A stretch of 11,532 nucleotides of DNA, taken from positions 1 through 11,532 of the forward strand of contig JAISBO010000074.1 of NCBI GenBank assembly GCA_031266155.1, in the 5' to 3' direction. The DNA comes from Puniceicoccales bacterium (GTDB lineage: Bacteria; Verrucomicrobiota; Verrucomicrobiia; Opitutales; JAIRKQ01). Under the pieces are notes generated by a model. It did not search any database and was not told the DNA's origin. It saw nothing but the letters and a program-made list of their open reading frames with translations. Shown here piece by piece: positions 1 through 7,483 of the stretch (its first letter is position 1; the number at the start of each line of letters is the position of its first letter). Both the position numbers and the translations under genes were made by a program.

Positions 1-795
1 TTCACTTGCAGTCGCCGAGGATGAAATTGTTACCTCGGAACCATTCGCCGATATGGTAACGTTGTCGCCGGCTTTCAACGTTTTAAATTTTAGATCCGCA
101 TCGACTTTCTCTTTAAAAATAGCTGTGCCAGTTCCCAAATTACTTGCCGAAGTAGCTTCTCCTTGGCCAGAAGCTGCATGCTGGTCTACGTAAGTTTTGA
201 CGGCCCCCTGGGAAGGAACCACGGAATTGGAAGCTCCGAGGTTGGTGTTTGAGTCAATGGCTGCTAATTGTATGAATCGGTCGTCGCATTCGTTGGATGT
301 GTAATAAATTTTGATCGGATCGGGCGGTGTGGAAAAGTTGCCCCCTCCCACTTCGAGAATACGGACTATGCCGGCACACAGTGTTATAATTTTTGGAGTT
401 GTGTCGCTGGTGGTTGCCCAAATCGACAGCCAGTGGTCCCCTGCAACGACATTGCTTTCGCCCGAAGAAAATGGGATTGCCGCGTGTTGTTTTGTACCAT
501 TCCCCCATGTTTCCGACGTCAAAGTATCATCGAAGGACGTACAGACCTTCTGCATGAGAGCAGGTGTACTCGCCGATGGGACCTTTCCGTCATCCGTCAA
601 TTTACGAATCGCAAGGGAAATGCTCGCATAGTTCGATACGCTCAAAACGTTCTCGCCGTCGAAAATACCAATTTCAAATCTGATGTCGTTCCCCCGCCAA
701 AATTGCGGGATCTCTCCCCGGAGAACGTCGATGGGGTTGTTAAAACTTGACGTGTCAGCCTTGATTCTGACGATTATTTCATTCAAATTGTCCAT
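1..795 (-). CDS. Phage fibre / baseplate-type protein, 3' end beyond window
   Basis: The minus-strand frame opens with ATG at 795 and stays open for 265 codons to the window edge, so the C-terminus is missing. The start lies 4 bases after the previous stop, with only a weak purine stretch (AAAGAT) upstream. Residues 1-150 look like a compact beta-rich attachment domain (FWRGNDIRFEIGIFDG at about 32-47). Residues 195-204 (SQGAVKTYVD) and 218-240 (SNLGTGTAIFKEKVDADLKF) resemble segments that recur in phage tail-fibre and receptor-binding proteins, followed by a short Thr/Ser/Val repeat-like stretch (GDNVTISANGSEVTISSS). I infer a host-recognition fibre or upper-baseplate subunit; the exact family is not recognised. 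Its position right after the head-completion genes is unusual, because tube and tape-measure genes normally intervene. Confidence 0.78.
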   Translation of the reverse strand, partial: MDNLNEIIVRIKADTSSFNNPIDVLRGEIPQFWRGNDIRFEIGIFDGENVLSVSNYASISLAIRKLTDDGKVPSASTPALMQKVCTSFDDTLTSETWGNGTKQHAAIPFSSGESNVVAGDHWLSIWATTSDTTPKIITLCAGIVRILEVGGGNFSTPPDPIKIYYTSNECDDRFIQLAAIDSNTNLGASNSVVPSQGAVKTYVDQHAASGQGEATSASNLGTGTAIFKEKVDADLKFKTLKAGDNVTISANGSEVTISSSATASE

Positions 796-798
796 ACT

Positions 799-1191
799 TT
801 AATCTTTTGTAAAAATTCCACCTATAATTTTGTAGGTATGGGATGAAACCACCCCTTCACTTGCGGATTGTACTTCACTGATAACGACATCGTTCAATGA
901 ATAGGTATCCTGGGACGGCTCTTCGGTAATCACCAAAATTGACGGCAAATTTGTCAGCGATGCAGCATGTTGAATGGCATAGGTCTGTGCTTCTTCCACC
1001 GAAGAATGTCTTTTGGACACCTTAAATTCCAATGTTGTCTGCTGATTGCCCCGGTCAAATCCCCTTACGGCGATAGCTCTCATGGCAGGAGCAATTTGTA
1101 CCTGTCGAGAGTTGTTGATTTTTAGGTCGTAGGGTTGTTCATTGGCAACGTTCCCCCCGGCTAAAATAATGGCTCCTATTGTAATTTTCAT
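799..1191 (-). CDS. Small phage tail-region protein, family not recognised
   Basis: A 130-residue protein starts at ATG 1191, only 3 bases after the stop of the gp37-like gene, and ends 3 bases before the fibre-like gene, so it sits firmly in the operon. No good Shine-Dalgarno sequence is visible, and translation may be coupled to the upstream gene. There is no signal peptide or membrane segment. The sequence is mixed alpha/beta: an N-terminal strand pair (KITIGAIILAGG), a central part rich in Arg and Gln (RAIAVRGFDRGNQQTTLEFKVSKRH), a helix (SSVEEAQTYAIQHAASL), then further strands. This would suit a baseplate, tail-tube or tail-chaperone-like component that works with the downstream fibre protein. 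That role is inferred from position only. Confidence 0.72.
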   Translation of the reverse strand: MKITIGAIILAGGNVANEQPYDLKINNSRQVQIAPAMRAIAVRGFDRGNQQTTLEFKVSKRHSSVEEAQTYAIQHAASLTNLPSILVITEEPSQDTYSLNDVVISEVQSASEGVVSSHTYKIIGGIFTKD

Positions 1192-1194
1192 CGT

Positions 1195-1653
1195 CTACGT
1201 AAATTTTAAATGGCACGGTATGCCGAAACACATGGAAAAATAGTTAACGTTATCCTCCCGTGTGACCTTGAAATTTTGTGGTACCGAAGATAATTCTAAC
1301 TGATAGTTTTCGTCTAAAATATCGGGGTGCCACATGTGTAGGTGCTGCATGACGATTTCGGCCAACGACAGTAAACTTTTGCCCAATTTGTTCATTGCGG
1401 TGTTTTCTACGACTTTTATCTCGATTGTTACGCCGTGGAAAACAGGACCCACAACATGGGCATGGGCTGTGCTTGGGACGGGAGGCATGAGTACTATCGC
1501 TACGCCGATGCCCGTCTTAACATTTGCCTCAATGACGGAGCTCAGGTCGCTCTGCTTGTACGTCAAAATTGGGACATTTCGTAGTTCGTTCAAGGCGAGC
1601 AACCGTTTTTCGATCGCATCCTGTAGTTTTTCCAAAATTCCTTCCGTCTTCAT
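1195..1653 (-). CDS. Mu gp37-like phage protein, probable tail completion/terminator
   Basis: The protein has about 152 residues. I chose ATG at 1653 over the in-frame TTG at 1659 because GGGAGG lies 9 bases upstream of the ATG, while the TTG has a cramped spacing of 3. The ATG lies 2 bases after the stop of the gp36-like gene. It opens with an amphipathic helix (GILEKLQDAIEKRLLALNEL), continues with a strand-rich core containing a Pro-rich turn (LMPPVPS), and has a second long helix (KLGKSLLSLAEIVMQHLHMW). This layout matches small neck proteins encoded just after gp36/DUF1320 in Mu-like phages (gp37, DUF1834) and tail-terminator proteins of siphophages. The assignment rests on order, size and overall pattern, not on a diagnostic motif. 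Confidence 0.6.
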   Translation of the reverse strand: MKTEGILEKLQDAIEKRLLALNELRNVPILTYKQSDLSSVIEANVKTGIGVAIVLMPPVPSTAHAHVVGPVFHGVTIEIKVVENTAMNKLGKSLLSLAEIVMQHLHMWHPDILDENYQLELSSVPQNFKVTREDNVNYFSMCFGIPCHLKFT

Positions 1654-1655
1654 GG

Positions 1656-2129
1656 TCAAAAACCTCCCAAAGATTTTCCGGATGCATGGCGTAGCCTATG
1701 ATGCACAACCTTACATCCGATATTTGAACTAAAATCACCGAATACCAGGGCATCGTCCGGAACAGATACGGGAACTTCCCCTTGAGCAATGCGCCTTAGG
1801 TAATCCTTTGCGTCGGTCGACAAACGGATTTGGTCGGCCGTCAATTTTAAACCAGGCAGACGGGTCTGTGCACTTTCCAAAATCAGGTAACAGGCAAAAC
1901 TTTTTAAATCGTGGGGAATTTTTGTCCTGTCCGCACTTAGCAAATTATGTCTATTTCCACTGATTTCAGCACGAATGCGGGCCGTAATGTCCCCAATGAT
2001 TTCGTCGATTGGGTTTGTTTGACCATCCGCCATTTCCAGAGTTTTCAAAGCGTTCAACTGCGTTGAGCACAAATAGTCATAGAGGTCGGAAGTTTGTATA
2101 GTTATCCACGTTGCCATAAAATTTTTCAT
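1656..2129 (-). CDS. Mu gp36-like (DUF1320) head-tail connector protein
   Basis: A mostly helical protein of 157 residues if read from ATG 2129; the in-frame ATG at 2117 (residue 5) is an equally possible start. Neither start has a recognisable Shine-Dalgarno sequence, which is unusual for this operon. The pattern matches the DUF1320/gp36 family: a short N-terminal segment naming a Leu/Tyr helix (TSDLYDYLCSTQ), a helix with acidic and Arg residues (PIDEIIGDITARIRAEISGN), a middle helix (HDLKSFACYLILESAQTRLP) and a C-terminal helix (DAKDYLRRIAQGEVPV). Members of this family are thought to form the connector ring below the portal. A strong hairpin ends 14 bases upstream of the start, so expression may be tuned at this point. 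Confidence 0.75.
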   Translation of the reverse strand: MKNFMATWITIQTSDLYDYLCSTQLNALKTLEMADGQTNPIDEIIGDITARIRAEISGNRHNLLSADRTKIPHDLKSFACYLILESAQTRLPGLKLTADQIRLSTDAKDYLRRIAQGEVPVSVPDDALVFGDFSSNIGCKVVHHRLRHASGKSLGGF

Positions 2130-2143
2130 TGAGGGATTAGGGG

Positions 2144-2176
2144 TATCCGGGAAGATTTTTACAGTCTTCCCGGATA
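2144..2176 (-). promoter_or_regulatory. Perfect 12-bp inverted repeat between capsid and connector genes
   Basis: Positions 2144-2155 (TATCCGGGAAGA) are exactly complementary to 2165-2176 (TCTTCCCGGATA), with a 9-base loop. It is the only substantial non-coding stretch inside the phage operon (2130-2201). In the direction of transcription the hairpin is followed by CCCCTAATCC, with no U-run, so it is not a standard Rho-independent terminator. It could attenuate transcription, protect the 3' end of the abundant capsid message, or limit ribosome access to the downstream start. Those roles are inference; the repeat itself is directly visible. Confidence 0.8.
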
Positions 2177-2201
2177 TGGGTGTAGGTCTATTATATTGCT
2201 G

Positions 2202-3158
2202 TTATGATGCTGTTACTGTGAGCTTTCTTATGCCTTCTTTTGAGGTCAAAACCACATTGCTATAGTGTTCGACCGTCAAATCCGTAAACTTGCTATGTTC
2301 ATCCGCATACACGCGAAATGTGCTACCGCCGTCGATAGGGGTAACGAACCGTTTAATGTTCGCCGGTTCATCTTTCATGATGTCATTCCGGGTATAAAAC
2401 GCGAATATCTTGTTGCCCAGCAGATTGGATTTTTCCACGCCATTTTGGTAGCGGGCACTCATTACGCGTACTTCGTCGACGAACAGTTTTCTCGCCAGCT
2501 CTTCCGGAGTTAACCCTGCTGCCCGTGTGGCCCCAGCCGTATTTTGTGCATCGTAGGAATCACTCCTCAGGTCCCATGCGCCTTCGCCAATGACGATCCT
2601 GTTCGGACGGATACCGGTAATATCCGCTGCCGCTTCCAACTCGGACCGAATATGGGAATCCGGGTTGGCGGAAGATCCCCAGGTATAGCTGGCAGATACT
2701 GATTCGGCATTATCTTCCAATGCTGAAATCGCACGGCGTAATTCGTTGCGCAACAGGCGCTGGAGCAGCAGCTGGACATAGCGTTCCCTCCAATCATCTC
2801 CTGCCACATCGTCGTGGTCGACCCTAACCGTCAAGCCTTTGTTGTAGGTCCGGGATGTTATGGAAGTTCCGACGAACTCTACACGCTTGAAGGATGCGCC
2901 AATTGATCGGATATCATCGGTCTCAGACAAAAAGCATTGTTCATTGTTTGAAAGTTTGAATTCGAAACGTTTTGCTACGGGGATGACCGGCGCGATAAAA
3001 TTCAGCAACTCTTCTATTTGTTCCGAATCTTTCCAGCCTACTGTAAATGCGGTTAGGGGTTCCGAATATGTCGATGCGGTAAACCTCGCCTCATTGGCAG
3101 CACAAATTGTGCCGCATTCCTGAAAACCGTCATCTTTTGGTAAAATTTCTATGTTCAT
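2202..3158 (-). CDS. Putative major capsid protein (HK97-fold expected)
   Basis: The protein is 318 residues from ATG 3158; AGGA lies 4 bases upstream and the start is 20 bases after the cement-protein gene. A longer in-frame opening exists back to 3281, but it overlaps the upstream gene by about 100 bases and adds an unconvincing Cys/Arg/Pro-rich leader, so I rejected it. The assignment comes from position directly after protease and DUF2190 cement genes and from a size close to Mu gpT (about 305 residues). The pattern also fits: an Arg/Glu-rich helix (DDWRERYVQLLLQRLLRNELRRAISALEDN) like the HK97 spine helix, an SASYTWGSSANPDS stretch, and a segment with IRPNRIVIGEGAWDLRSD, as in coat proteins of this type. 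No cleavage site is obvious, so proteolytic maturation is not shown. Confidence 0.72.
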   Translation of the reverse strand: MNIEILPKDDGFQECGTICAANEARFTASTYSEPLTAFTVGWKDSEQIEELLNFIAPVIPVAKRFEFKLSNNEQCFLSETDDIRSIGASFKRVEFVGTSITSRTYNKGLTVRVDHDDVAGDDWRERYVQLLLQRLLRNELRRAISALEDNAESVSASYTWGSSANPDSHIRSELEAAADITGIRPNRIVIGEGAWDLRSDSYDAQNTAGATRAAGLTPEELARKLFVDEVRVMSARYQNGVEKSNLLGNKIFAFYTRNDIMKDEPANIKRFVTPIDGGSTFRVYADEHSKFTDLTVEHYSNVVLTSKEGIRKLTVTAS

Positions 3159-3178
3159 AGGATCCTTTGTGTTAATTT

Positions 3179-3628
3179 TTAATTGCTTTCGACCACATAT
3201 TGTTGGGGTACACAGCTCATAAATTCTATGATCTGGCCATCCGCCGTTGCCGGTGTTAGTGCGATGCCTATCATCGTACAAATTTGAGCACCCGTTGTTG
3301 GTTCTGGCAGGGGACTTACCTTGCCATTTCCCGCAGGAATGAGAATTGAACCTGCCGTAATAGCAGCACTGGCTACCGCTTGCAGCGTATTAGGGGATCC
3401 AAGCAATGCGACGTTGACAATTTCTTTGGACCCTTCCGAAGTAGGAGCAGCCGCTTCGTCGGTAATAATTCCAATTGGCAAATCGGATGAGCCGCACAGA
3501 GCAACGTCAGTGTTTTGCGTACCAAATTTACCAAGGAGGTATTTGGTTGGGATGGTCTCTTCTGCTTGCTTGGTAATATTACAAGCATGGGTCCCAATGG
3601 CGGAATTTGATAATATTAATTGTGTCAT
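3179..3628 (-). CDS. Capsid cement / decoration protein, DUF2190-like
   Basis: A 149-residue protein starting at ATG 3628, with AGGA 4 bases upstream. It is rich in small residues and beta strands, as in the DUF2190 (RecA/RadA-recombinase-named in old annotations) capsid cement family. Recognisable segments are KYLLGKFGTQNTDVALCG (about 29-46), LPIGIITDEA (about 50-59), the alanine/glycine strand block VNVALLGSPNTLQAVASAAI (about 72-91) and ADGQIIEFMSC near the C-terminus. Such proteins sit on the outside of HK97-fold capsids and stabilise them after expansion. Its location between the head protease and the major capsid gene is common for this family and supports both neighbours' assignments. 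Confidence 0.85.
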   Translation of the reverse strand: MTQLILSNSAIGTHACNITKQAEETIPTKYLLGKFGTQNTDVALCGSSDLPIGIITDEAAAPTSEGSKEIVNVALLGSPNTLQAVASAAITAGSILIPAGNGKVSPLPEPTTGAQICTMIGIALTPATADGQIIEFMSCVPQQYVVESN

Positions 3629-3644
3629 AATTTCCTAGTTAAGG

Positions 3645-4433
3645 TTAAAAGTTTTTATCGAACAATGCGGGATTGCTGCGTTTGACCGCATTCCACGCGT
3701 CATTGTATTTTTCCGAAAATTTTTGCATGCGTTCGAAGACAAGTTCCAAAATCCTCTCGCAATTTGATTTATTAAAAATTGGTTGTTTTAAATCTTCCGT
3801 CTGCGAAACCGTATGGAGAACTATCTGGGATGGTAAAATCAAAATGTTTTCATCCACGGAATCTGTTACCTTCTGCCCAGGCTGCTCCTCTTTGCTTTCC
3901 GGAAAAATATTTTCAGGGTTGACATCCTGATTGTTCTCCTGGCCATCGATTTCAAAGTTTTCCACGCTACCATCCACCGATGAAGCCAATTGCCCATCAA
4001 CTTTTTCAACCTTTGACGTATGATCGCATCTGATATTTGGATGGTTGGTTAATCCGACCGACAGTAGGCGTTTGGGAGACAACTTGCCGTCCTGTGTTGG
4101 AGTTGTCAACCATCGGGGAGACAGGTGTCGAAGGATTCCATTTTTAAACAATTCTTGGCCAATATCCGTCCATTTTACCAGAATCCACAGGGCATTATCT
4201 TCTACTTTCATATTTTCTATGCACCCGTAAACCCTATTATTTTTCGATCCAAATTCCGGATCATCCGGATGGCCGATAAAGATTGGAAGCCCTTGAAATC
4301 TGCGTACTAGGCGGCCCCGAAGGGAGTGGAAGGAATCGGTAATTCTTTCGGCAGCCCGGGAATCAAAGAGTTGTGTCCCTTTGGGATGGGCATATTCGCC
4401 ACAATTTACTAATTTTAACCACTCAACGTACAT
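3645..4433 (-). CDS. Mu gpI-like prohead protease with scaffold-like C-terminus
   Basis: The protein is 262 residues from ATG 4433. Two ATG codons are adjacent (4436 and 4433); GGAAGGAGG lies 2 and 5 bases upstream of them, so the second is preferred. Both overlap the end of the portal gene by about 10 bases. Residues 1-140 match the Mu gpI-type protease: GLPIFIGHPDDP (48-59), LSPRW (104-108) and SVGLTNHPNI (125-134). His55 and Ser125 are the best visible candidates for catalytic residues, by family analogy. Residues about 140-205 are acidic, Asn/Gln/Glu-rich and probably disordered; the last 40 residues are helical (ERILELVFERMQKFSEKY). In Mu an internal start in gene I yields the scaffold protein Z, and the C-terminal part here could serve as scaffold in the same way. 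Its substrate would be the scaffold and possibly capsid. Confidence 0.87.
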   Translation of the reverse strand: MYVEWLKLVNCGEYAHPKGTQLFDSRAAERITDSFHSLRGRLVRRFQGLPIFIGHPDDPEFGSKNNRVYGCIENMKVEDNALWILVKWTDIGQELFKNGILRHLSPRWLTTPTQDGKLSPKRLLSVGLTNHPNIRCDHTSKVEKVDGQLASSVDGSVENFEIDGQENNQDVNPENIFPESKEEQPGQKVTDSVDENILILPSQIVLHTVSQTEDLKQPIFNKSNCERILELVFERMQKFSEKYNDAWNAVKRSNPALFDKNF

Positions 4434-5712
4434 CATTGCCTCCTTCCGTTTCGCCATTACCTTCGGATTGTGCCATGGAAACCAGCATCTGCTCGTCTTC
4501 ATTTGGTGTTGCCAGGTTAAACCTTTCCCGAATATCATTTACCGAGATCGGAACTCCCATTTTGTATAACTCCCGGTACAAATTCAGCTCATCGGCCACG
4601 TTCCGTTTAACATTTGGAATAAACTTTATGTATGCCTTCACGGGAACATCGCCGAACAGATATTTTATGACAAATCTGTCGACCTGAGCATTGAGGGCTT
4701 CCGAAATCATTCCTGCATCATCCTCTTCCAAAATTGCCGTTTCATCGGCTTGTAGGGATGCACCTGCTCCGCTTTCCCTCGATAGCGTTGCCAGGTCGGA
4801 ACCTCTCCAGAGTGCAGAAATTGCACGGTCCATCCGGTCTATTAATTTTGGATAGGGCAATTCCCCCTTCGTCGATAGGTCTATGGCTTCGATGTTGGTA
4901 CCCTTCGACATCAATGCACTAAATTCAGCCCCAAAATCTTCCACGGCGTCGCGGGCAGCTTCCCATTGTTCCGTATTTGGAGCCGCATCGGTGACTCCTT
5001 TCACCCCCGGCATACCATTCCGTTCACAATAAACCAGCCAGTCGCGCAATGGCAGGTGTTTAAACAGGTATGCAATGGAGCATGCTTCCATCAGACCATC
5101 CCCCGTTGTTACCAGCCATGCTCCTGCTTCCAAAGGAATGCCGGAGGTGGCGCCTTCATTCGTCAAAAACTTCAATTTACCATCGTGGTTTTCAAAGAAC
5201 CATAGCGGTACAAATCGGAATGTGGCCGTTAGTAACGTCGAGGGCGCCATAGGTTTCAGTTTTGGAGAATCTTTTTCCGATGCCGAAATTTCATGGGGTT
5301 CAAAAATTATTTCATGGATGGCATATTTTTTGCCAACGGAATCCATCATTTGACGCACCAATAGGGATATTCCCCCGAGCTCATTGCCATCGCATGCACT
5401 TGTTGCCGACAAATTGTTATAGAAATATTCCAGTGCAACTTTCTGTTCCTTAGCTAGTTCGGAATCATCGACCGATAGAATTTCCCAGTGTAGTCGGGCG
5501 ATGGATTTCTTTCTCTTACTCGCCACTCCCTGGATGACATCATCCCGACGCTCAATGGCATCCCATGTTAGGGCAGCGGCTTTCAAATACCCTGCGGAAA
5601 AAGCATCCAACATCTGTGACAACGAATCCGGAGTCAGAGTTTTGATTGGATTAAACCGTGCCCGCATGGAATTTTTCACGCGGATTTCTGAAATTTGTGA
5701 TACCGTTTTCAT
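4423..5712 (-). CDS. Mu gp29-like portal protein (DUF935)
   Basis: A 429-residue protein starting at ATG 5712, whose ATGA overlaps the terminase stop; AAGGAG lies upstream in the end of the terminase gene. The N-terminal third carries the DUF935 signature: RFNPIKTLTPDSLSQMLDAF (about 20-39), TWDAIERRDDVIQGVASKR (about 49-67) and the strand ARLHWEIL. A central portion (FRFVPLWFFENHDGKLKFL) and the segment LVYCERNGMPGVKGV are also typical. The family forms the dodecameric portal through which DNA enters and leaves the head and to which the terminase docks. It is somewhat shorter than Mu gp29 (about 510 residues), and the reduction appears to be at the C-terminus. In Mu the next genes are F and G; here the protease follows directly. 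Confidence 0.94.
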   Translation of the reverse strand: MKTVSQISEIRVKNSMRARFNPIKTLTPDSLSQMLDAFSAGYLKAAALTWDAIERRDDVIQGVASKRKKSIARLHWEILSVDDSELAKEQKVALEYFYNNLSATSACDGNELGGISLLVRQMMDSVGKKYAIHEIIFEPHEISASEKDSPKLKPMAPSTLLTATFRFVPLWFFENHDGKLKFLTNEGATSGIPLEAGAWLVTTGDGLMEACSIAYLFKHLPLRDWLVYCERNGMPGVKGVTDAAPNTEQWEAARDAVEDFGAEFSALMSKGTNIEAIDLSTKGELPYPKLIDRMDRAISALWRGSDLATLSRESGAGASLQADETAILEEDDAGMISEALNAQVDRFVIKYLFGDVPVKAYIKFIPNVKRNVADELNLYRELYKMGVPISVNDIRERFNLATPNEDEQMLVSMAQSEGNGETEGGNDVR

Positions 5713-7097
5713 AAAAATTCTTCTCTCCTTGTTTTTCGTTCAACTCTTTCGAAATATGGTGCCGGCTGATGTCTACAAGTGTTTGCGGCGTGTATGGCCA
5801 ATGCCAATGCCCAAAACCTATCGGCATGTCCATTTTTCCCCCTATCCCCCGCGAATCTGACATTCCCTGCGAATGTCGTTTCTCTCCTAACGGACCTCAG
5901 GTCTGCCCGAATGAAATCGTCGCCGGGAATTTTTATTAATTTTTTCTCAAATACTTCCCGCAGCTGGTAGGCTAGTTCTTCCTTCGTTCTATTGGTAAAG
6001 GTTACCCCTTCCACGCGATGTTTCCAAAAATTTTCGCTGGCACGCTCGAAAAATTGGCGTCCGATTCCGGTTTGATCGATGCATATCCTCTTCAAATTTT
6101 TTATTTCAAAGAATTTTTGTAGCCCTTTTTCCTGCTCAGCGAATGGAGCATTTTGCATGGTCAAAAGTTTTCTTGTGCACAGGGTATCGTTTTGTTTTTC
6201 GAGCAACCAAAACACCGTCAAATCATGACTACGAGCAACATCAATTCCAAGGAAACAATCGCTGGTCTCCCCAGAAAAGTCATGCAATTCCCAGGAATTT
6301 TGTTCATCGGCCAGATATTCACAGGCAGCCACCATATCACTCGTTATGAATGCCGAGCGGTCATCGGCTGGAACGCACATGTATTCCTGTAGAAACGACT
6401 CCTCATCGGGGCAAGAATTTCTCACGGCGTCGAAATATTCCGAGTCGGACATTTGGACCCGTTCATCGGACGCGGACAGCCGCACCTTCAACTTGTCCAG
6501 GAAACCATGTTCGAGTGCATCCTGCAATGTTACGCGGTGATAGGAAAAGTTTTTCCGATTTTCCCCATCCCGTATTTCACATATCAGTTTATTAAAAAAG
6601 TTGTTCGATCCGCGGTGGGTTGATAAAATTTCCAGCTGTCCTCCCCAGGTAATCCCTGGTATGGCGATTGTGTACAAATTTTTCTGGTCGCTGTGCAATG
6701 CGAATTCGTCCAATACCCGCGAACCTCTTTTCCCAGCCTGTGCATTAACGTTTGACGACAATGAATTAATTGATGTGCCATTGGAAAATCCTAGGGATGC
6801 CGATGAATCGGTTTTTTCTTCTAAAATTTGCCTATGGCCGAAAAAGTCACAGGCCGGCGATAGAATTTTCGCAAACTTTTTGCAATCATCTATGAACAGT
6901 TTTGCCTGCAACTCGTCCCGGGATGTTACCCAGGAATCGTAATTGTTCTGCCTAGAAACATGTCGTCTAACGGCGCCATATGCCGTCGCCAGCGTCATCC
7001 CAATCTGGCGTGATTTTTCCAAAATTTTCAGCCGTGAATTGTCTAGAATCCAATCAATTTGATATTGCAGGAAAAAACTCTGTGTCGTAGCTTTCAT
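5709..7097 (-). CDS. Phage terminase large subunit, Mu gp28-like
   Basis: The 462-residue ATP-driven DNA packaging motor and nuclease starts at ATG 7097, overlapping the previous stop as ATGA. The ATPase half shows the variant Walker A KSRQIGMT (28-35), a Walker B ending in Asp130-Glu131 (SRVLDEF), and the coupling motif STHRG (159-163). The RNase H-like nuclease half shows three acidic positions in the expected contexts: GIDVARSHD (Asp286), CIDQTGIGRQFF (Asp341) and KNGHADRFWALALAIHA (Asp426). KSRQ-x-G-x-T with this nuclease is the hallmark of Mu gp28-type terminases. Length is normal and no key residue is missing, so the enzyme looks functional. The terminase class suggests headful packaging, but the replication mode cannot be read from this gene alone. 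Confidence 0.95.
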   Translation of the reverse strand: MKATTQSFFLQYQIDWILDNSRLKILEKSRQIGMTLATAYGAVRRHVSRQNNYDSWVTSRDELQAKLFIDDCKKFAKILSPACDFFGHRQILEEKTDSSASLGFSNGTSINSLSSNVNAQAGKRGSRVLDEFALHSDQKNLYTIAIPGITWGGQLEILSTHRGSNNFFNKLICEIRDGENRKNFSYHRVTLQDALEHGFLDKLKVRLSASDERVQMSDSEYFDAVRNSCPDEESFLQEYMCVPADDRSAFITSDMVAACEYLADEQNSWELHDFSGETSDCFLGIDVARSHDLTVFWLLEKQNDTLCTRKLLTMQNAPFAEQEKGLQKFFEIKNLKRICIDQTGIGRQFFERASENFWKHRVEGVTFTNRTKEELAYQLREVFEKKLIKIPGDDFIRADLRSVRRETTFAGNVRFAGDRGKNGHADRFWALALAIHAANTCRHQPAPYFERVERKTRREEFL

Positions 7098-7483
7098 AGT
7101 AGTTGCAATTGCTCCTCCACGGTTTTAACGATATCGCTTGGCAATCTGCCTCTTTGCAAATTTTCCCGCATGGTTTGTAGTTTCTGCCTTTCTTCGTTGA
7201 GATCGGCAGATTTCAGCCGTGCAATCTTCTTAAATTCGATGTCTTGAATTTTTTGGTGGCTCGCCGACAATTTCTGTATTACACAGGAAATATCCTTGAG
7301 CTCTCCCACAGAACCCTCGTCGCTTCCGCAGATGGAGTCGAACAGCATTTCCCAGGCACGGGAAAGCGATGCCATTGCAGTCTCCGTAGGCAATTCAAAG
7401 CCGGAAAGGATTTTCGACGTGCGTACCTTTGCGAACTTTATTTGCGCAAGATGATTTTTAAAACTGTCACTTTCGCCACACAT
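7094..7483 (-). CDS. Mu gp27-like helical protein, candidate small terminase subunit
   Basis: A 129-residue, almost entirely helical and charged protein. ATG 7483 forms TAATG with the stop of the preceding gene, and its own stop overlaps the terminase start as ATGA, so the three genes are translationally coupled. Residues about 1-30 contain a basic stretch (HLAQIKFAKVRTSKIL). Residues 70-129 form a long predicted coiled coil (LSASHQKIQDIEFKKIARLK, then NEERQKLQTMRENLQ). In Mu-like phages the gene directly upstream of gp28 is gp27 (DUF3486), proposed to be the small terminase subunit. Position, size and helical character agree, but I see no diagnostic motif, so the packaging role is inferred. 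Confidence 0.72.
   Translation of the reverse strand: MCGESDSFKNHLAQIKFAKVRTSKILSGFELPTETAMASLSRAWEMLFDSICGSDEGSVGELKDISCVIQKLSASHQKIQDIEFKKIARLKSADLNEERQKLQTMRENLQRGRLPSDIVKTVEEQLQLL

Noticed and set aside
268..750. Plus-strand open frame of 160 codons
   Set aside because: It lies antisense to the fibre-like gene, which continues the operon with proper spacing and recognisable fibre motifs. The plus-strand product is Cys/Arg-rich with no domain pattern.
3159..3281. 41-codon upstream extension of the capsid gene
   Set aside because: It overlaps the cement-protein gene by about 100 bases and has a composition unlike the rest; ATG 3158 has a good ribosome binding site.
4437..4538. 34-codon upstream extension of the protease gene
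   Set aside because: It is a shadow of the portal gene's 3' end; the strong GGAAGGAGG site points to ATG 4433.
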